A stretch of DNA of 64,000 nt from Sphingobacteriales bacterium 39-19 (lineage in GTDB: Bacteria > Bacteroidota > Bacteroidia > Chitinophagales > Chitinophagaceae), in the NCBI GenBank assembly GCA_001898465.1, contig MKTX01000005.1, positions 124,001 to 188,000 on the forward strand. The letters are read 5' to 3'. The notes under the pieces were generated by a model. It did not search any database. It was not told the DNA's origin and saw nothing but the letters and a program-made list of their open reading frames with translations. The position numbers and the translations under genes are program-made. Below are positions 60,569 to 64,000 of this stretch, in pieces (position 1 is the first letter of the stretch; each line of letters starts with the position of its first letter).

Positions 60569-62128
60569 ATGAAAATTGCAGACCTTTATATCAGGGTGAG
60601 TACAGATGAACAGGCAGACAAAGGTTATTCTCAACGTGACCAGGAAGAAAGGCTGCGCAGGTACTGCAACATCAATAACATCCAAATACGCAAGGTTATT
60701 TTTGAAGATCATTCAGCAAAGACTTTTAGGCGGCCAGCATGGCAAAATCTGTTGGTTGATTTACGGAAGCAAAGAGGTCATTCTGACCTTATCCTTTTTA
60801 CAAAATGGGATAGGTTTAGCCGTAATGCCGGGGATGCCTACCAAATGATAAGCCTGTTACGTCATCTTGGAGTAGAGCCGCAGGCAGTGGAGCAACCATT
60901 GGATTTGTCCATTCCTGAAAACAAAATGATGCTGGCGTTTTACCTCGCAGCACCGGAAGTAGAGAATGACCGCAGGGCATTAAATGTATTCAATGGGATG
61001 CGGCGTGCTAAGAAGGAAGGCCGCTGGATGGGCACAGCTCCAATTGGCTATCTGAACAGAATTACAGAAGATGGCAAGAAATACATTGCACCGAAAGATC
61101 AGGATGCTAAAATAATGAAATGGGCTTTTGAGGAAATCTTTCGCAATAAGCTGAATACTGAACAAGTTTGGAAACAAGCCCGTGAAAAAGGTTTGAAATG
61201 TAGCAAGAATAACTTTTGGGTAGCAATAAGAAATCCAATTTATTGTGGGTTGATTTTTGTTCCGCAACATAAAGACGAGCAAAGCCAGCTTGTGCCGGGG
61301 CAACATGAGCCGATCATAACCACTACATTATTTTTTGATGTGCAGGACGTGCTGGACGGCAGAAAGAGAAAGGCGGTCAGTAAAAAAGTAGTTTCACAGG
61401 ATGATATTCCTTTAAGGGGCTATCTGATTTGTCCAAACTGCGGTAGGTTTTTAACAGGCAGCGGTTCAAAAGGCAGGAAGAAATATTATCATTACTACCA
61501 TTGCAGTTCTGAATGTGGTGTACGTTACAAAGCAGATGACGCAAACAATTTGATGATAGACGCAATCGGAGAAGAAGTGCGTAATGTTCCGCAACTAAAA
61601 CTGTTCAGGGAAATTATTGCAGCCACTTATATGGACGTAAATCGGGTTGAAAAAACAGATCAGAAGCGCATGATGTCACAACTCGACCAGATAAAGCATC
61701 GCCTCTCAAAAGCTCGTGAACTTTTACTTCGTGAGGAAATTGAGGGGGAAGACTATCGTACTATTAAGACAGAGGCCAGCGAAAGAATTGCTGATATTGA
61801 AGCAAAGCTAAAAGCCTCTAATTCCTTTTCAGACAGTATGGAACTGCTTTGGGATCTTCCGATTTCCAAAGTCTCTCATTTAGATATTTTATTTCAAAAC
61901 GGAACTGTCATACAGAAAAGGAAAATTGTAAGTACAATGTTCCCTGATAACCTGATATACGACGGTGTAAAGCTCCATCGCACCAGGGTTAGCGCAGCAA
62001 TCAGCTTGTTGACCACCCGCAGAAAATGTCCACAGGAAGCTGTTGCAAATAGCAACCAAACTTATCGGGCTGAAAGTGTTCATCTTAACCGCAAACATGC
62101 CGTAACTGCATTGCGAAACAGAATGTAG
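60569..62128 (+). CDS. Large serine recombinase (site-specific)
   Basis: The product has 519 residues. The resolvase domain starts MKIADLYIRVSTDEQADKGY with catalytic Ser11; the Arg-rich recombinase domain follows (RRAKKEGRWMGTAPIGYLNR). A zinc ribbon (CPNC..HCSSEC, from about residue 289) and a coiled-coil C-terminus end it. This class integrates and excises conjugative elements. The gene sits at the end of the tra module, as expected for an element end. No attachment site can be identified by eye. Confidence 0.92.
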   Translation: MKIADLYIRVSTDEQADKGYSQRDQEERLRRYCNINNIQIRKVIFEDHSAKTFRRPAWQNLLVDLRKQRGHSDLILFTKWDRFSRNAGDAYQMISLLRHLGVEPQAVEQPLDLSIPENKMMLAFYLAAPEVENDRRALNVFNGMRRAKKEGRWMGTAPIGYLNRITEDGKKYIAPKDQDAKIMKWAFEEIFRNKLNTEQVWKQAREKGLKCSKNNFWVAIRNPIYCGLIFVPQHKDEQSQLVPGQHEPIITTTLFFDVQDVLDGRKRKAVSKKVVSQDDIPLRGYLICPNCGRFLTGSGSKGRKKYYHYYHCSSECGVRYKADDANNLMIDAIGEEVRNVPQLKLFREIIAATYMDVNRVEKTDQKRMMSQLDQIKHRLSKARELLLREEIEGEDYRTIKTEASERIADIEAKLKASNSFSDSMELLWDLPISKVSHLDILFQNGTVIQKRKIVSTMFPDNLIYDGVKLHRTRVSAAISLLTTRRKCPQEAVANSNQTYRAESVHLNRKHAVTALRNRM

Positions 62129-62133
62129 TTTTG

Positions 62134-63696
62134 CTATTTAGCGTCAGGCAACTTTGCTACAATCTTCCCATGTAACCGCTCGTTGACCAAATAACCAAGA
62201 AAAGAAACAAACGAAGTAATGTCATGTCCTACACTTGCCTGCTCCAAAGCCTGCATATACTCATCCCTTCTTTCAACTGGTATTATTGTCCACGGGTAAC
62301 CTCCCGAAGCCAGCATAGCATTCATCAGAAAACGTCCGATCCTTCCATTACCGTCCATATATGGATGGATAAAAACGAAGATAAAGTGTCCTAATACTGC
62401 TCTCACCGATGGTTCAGTTTCATCCTCCAGTAACTCAAAAAGTACAGGCATAGCATCTCTCATTGCATCTACATTCAAAGGAACATGCTTGGAATTACCA
62501 ATGTACACTTGGTGGTTTCGATACCCTGCAAGGTCTGTGGCTTTTAAAAGTCCTGCGGCTACACTTGGGTCAAACAGTTGCCTGTACCATTTTGAGTGAT
62601 CCTTGTCAACCTGCTTTCCTGCATTTGCGCCCTTCAGTATAGCTGTGATGGTATCTTTCACCTGCAGGAAGGCTTGGTAGTAACCTCTGGCTGCCATCGC
62701 ATCCTTTTGTTTCCGGTCTTCTTCGTTCTCCTTGCTGTTCCATTGGCCGCTGCTTACCCTTTCGATCAGTTCCGGGGTTACACGATACCGCTCTATGGAA
62801 AGTGAATGGTATGCGTCCGTAACGTAAATGTCGTCAACATCCTTTAAGTAGGCTTGCAGATCATCCGGTATGCCTGGTGCTTTAGGAAAGCTGGCAATAA
62901 CAATCTCACGCATCTGCTCCCACATGAGCCTGATACGATTGGCGTAGGGAGAGCGTTCACGAGAGGACAGACTAAGGGTTAGTTTGGTTTCAAAAGGATC
63001 TTCTTCCCGTATATCATAATCAGCTTGTTTAAGGGTGTCAACAATTTGATCAGCTATCTTGTCTCTGTTTATATTTCTGAAAGCACCTGCTAACCTGCCT
63101 GCAAAGGTTGTATGCCCATTCTCCAGTAGGATAGGCAATACTTCCGAAGCATCTCTTATCAATGCAAGGGCTGTGCGGGCATCAATGGCATTTCTTGTAT
63201 AAATACTTGGAGAGCTATAAACCAATGCAGCCGGAAGATTGTACATTCTAATCCCATTTGCTATGATGGTTTGATCCGCAGGCGGGACATTTGCCTTTAA
63301 ATTGAACAAAGAAGTATTATGCGGCAAGGGTGTAGGGTTATTATTGCCCTGTGGCGAACGTAACATTAGCTGTTGCGGTACAGCACTGTTTCCTGCATGG
63401 ATAAGAAGGGATTGGTCTGGTGATAAACACCATTCTTCCCCAAATTTGTAATTCAGGAATTTGGCAACAAAGTCCCAATAAGAGCTGTACCAGGAAGTTG
63501 TTTCTCCTGCTTTTTCCGCAGGGTCAGTAGGTATATACCAACCCTTTGTAACTTCCCGAATAAAGCCGTTTTTAAGTAGTATCTCTCTGTATTTCCGATT
63601 GGGTATTTCATCGGTATGAATACCAACAACCCCATTATCCTGCAATTCTTTCAGAAATTTCAGGGATTCTACTAACCGTTCGCGTGGTGTTGCCAT
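62134..63696 (-). CDS. Fic protein with N-terminal AbiEi-antitoxin-like region
   Basis: The product has 520 residues. The C-terminal Fic domain carries HPYMDGNGR (His444), the AMP-transfer active site, and an upstream SLSIERYRV stretch that resembles the (S/T)xxxE inhibitory helix. Residues 1-130 or so (LKELQDNGVVGIHTDEIPNR .. GFIREVTKGWYIPTDPAEK .. EEWCLSPDQSLLIHAGNSAV) look like a winged-helix AbiEi-type antitoxin region. Fic enzymes transfer AMP to target proteins and often act as toxins. The gene is convergent with the recombinase at 62128 (5 bases apart) and followed by a second recombinase. Confidence 0.88.
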   Translation of the reverse strand: MATPRERLVESLKFLKELQDNGVVGIHTDEIPNRKYREILLKNGFIREVTKGWYIPTDPAEKAGETTSWYSSYWDFVAKFLNYKFGEEWCLSPDQSLLIHAGNSAVPQQLMLRSPQGNNNPTPLPHNTSLFNLKANVPPADQTIIANGIRMYNLPAALVYSSPSIYTRNAIDARTALALIRDASEVLPILLENGHTTFAGRLAGAFRNINRDKIADQIVDTLKQADYDIREEDPFETKLTLSLSSRERSPYANRIRLMWEQMREIVIASFPKAPGIPDDLQAYLKDVDDIYVTDAYHSLSIERYRVTPELIERVSSGQWNSKENEEDRKQKDAMAARGYYQAFLQVKDTITAILKGANAGKQVDKDHSKWYRQLFDPSVAAGLLKATDLAGYRNHQVYIGNSKHVPLNVDAMRDAMPVLFELLEDETEPSVRAVLGHFIFVFIHPYMDGNGRIGRFLMNAMLASGGYPWTIIPVERRDEYMQALEQASVGHDITSFVSFLGYLVNERLHGKIVAKLPDAK

Positions 63697-63805
63697 ATCT
63701 TATTTTTATTGAAAGGATGTGCCTCCTATTAAACCGTGTCGCTTTCTGTCTATTAAACAAAGATGTGACAAATTTAGTAAATTTTGCAGTGATAATTCTA
63801 TTAAA

Positions 63806-63837
63806 TGTTGTTCATCCGGTATTTCTTTGTACCTTTA
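63806..63837 (+). promoter_or_regulatory. Putative promoter of the second recombinase
   Basis: TACCTTTA (63830-63837) is one base off the -7 consensus TAnnTTTG, with TGTTG (63806-63810) as a candidate -33 element. The ATG at 63865 follows 27 bases later. Confidence 0.4.
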
Positions 63838-63864
63838 CATTGTACCACACTTAATTTTTATAGT

Positions 63865-64000
63865 ATGAAAATAGCAGACATTTATGTACGGGTAAGTACG
63901 GACGAACAGGCCGATAAGGGCTATTCGCAACGTGACCAGGAGGAACGTTTGCGGAAATACTGCGAAATAAACAATATCCGGGTCAGGAAAGTGATACTGG
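63865..64000 (+). CDS. Second large serine recombinase, 3' end outside window
   Basis: Only the first 45 residues are visible: MKIADIYVRVSTDEQADKGY .. SQRDQEERLRKYCEINNIRV. They align with the start of the 60569 recombinase, including the catalytic RVST Ser11, with many silent and some coding differences, so it is a diverged relative and not a recent copy. It continues beyond the window. Confidence 0.85.
   Translation, partial: MKIADIYVRVSTDEQADKGYSQRDQEERLRKYCEINNIRVRKVIL

Noticed and set aside
62134-63696. Insertion sequence between the recombinases
   Set aside because: No transposase or terminal inverted repeats; the minus-strand gene is a Fic protein.

Overview
The window looks like DNA of a Bacteroidota bacterium, most likely Chitinophagaceae or a close relative. 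The reasons are Bacteroidota-type conjugation proteins (TraE/F/G/I/J/K/L/M/N order), an RteC-like protein, -7 promoter boxes of the TAnnTTTG type, weak Shine-Dalgarno signals, and protein families typical of this phylum (HYC_CC_PP, DUF3347, TolC fused to an RND pump, HMA-AraC regulators). It reads as an integrative conjugative element that carries a large metal-resistance cargo. I see no rRNA, tRNA, CRISPR array or insertion sequence.

Region 1 (1-10.2 kb) is a divalent-metal efflux block, by inference Ni/Co/Zn. It holds the TolC-like end of an RND pump, its adaptor, a TonB-dependent receptor, a complete histidinol dehydrogenase, a P1B-type ATPase without any cysteine, a small His-ended secreted protein, a HupE/UreJ permease and a membrane anchor protein. 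A convergent DUF6122 gene closes it.

Region 2 (10.2-33.8 kb) is a copper/silver island. It carries CopA (CPC) and CopB (CPH) ATPases, HMA chaperones, two HYC_CC_PP proteins, an HMA-AraC regulator, a CusCBA pump with two adaptors, three DUF3347 proteins, a His-rich protein, a haem-binding-domain protein, a multicopper oxidase fused to an outer-membrane barrel, a Csp-type copper storage protein and a DUF305 protein. Several genes here are broken: fbaB, the DUF2911 gene, cusA (a single -1 shift at a perfect A_AAA_AAC heptamer) and small relics near 10.2-10.5 kb.

Region 3 (33.8-38.7 kb) is regulatory: a GNAT acetyltransferase, a 7-TM hybrid histidine kinase/response regulator with a LuxR HTH, an RteC-like protein and a lipoprotein.

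Region 4 (38.7-60.6 kb) is the conjugation module: TraE, a 1846-residue methylase-helicase, TraF, the TraG ATPase, three tandem TraI-like paralogues, TraJ-TraN, an MT-A70 adenine methyltransferase and accessory proteins. No relaxase or coupling protein lies in the window.

Region 5 (60.6-64 kb) is a recombination end. A large serine recombinase, a convergent Fic protein with an N-terminal AbiEi-antitoxin-like region, and the start of a second, related serine recombinase lie next to each other.

The strongest leads are the cusA frameshift heptamer, the AbiEi-like/Fic fusion between two recombinases, the cysteine-free ATPase next to hisD and hupE, and the decayed relics between the two metal blocks.
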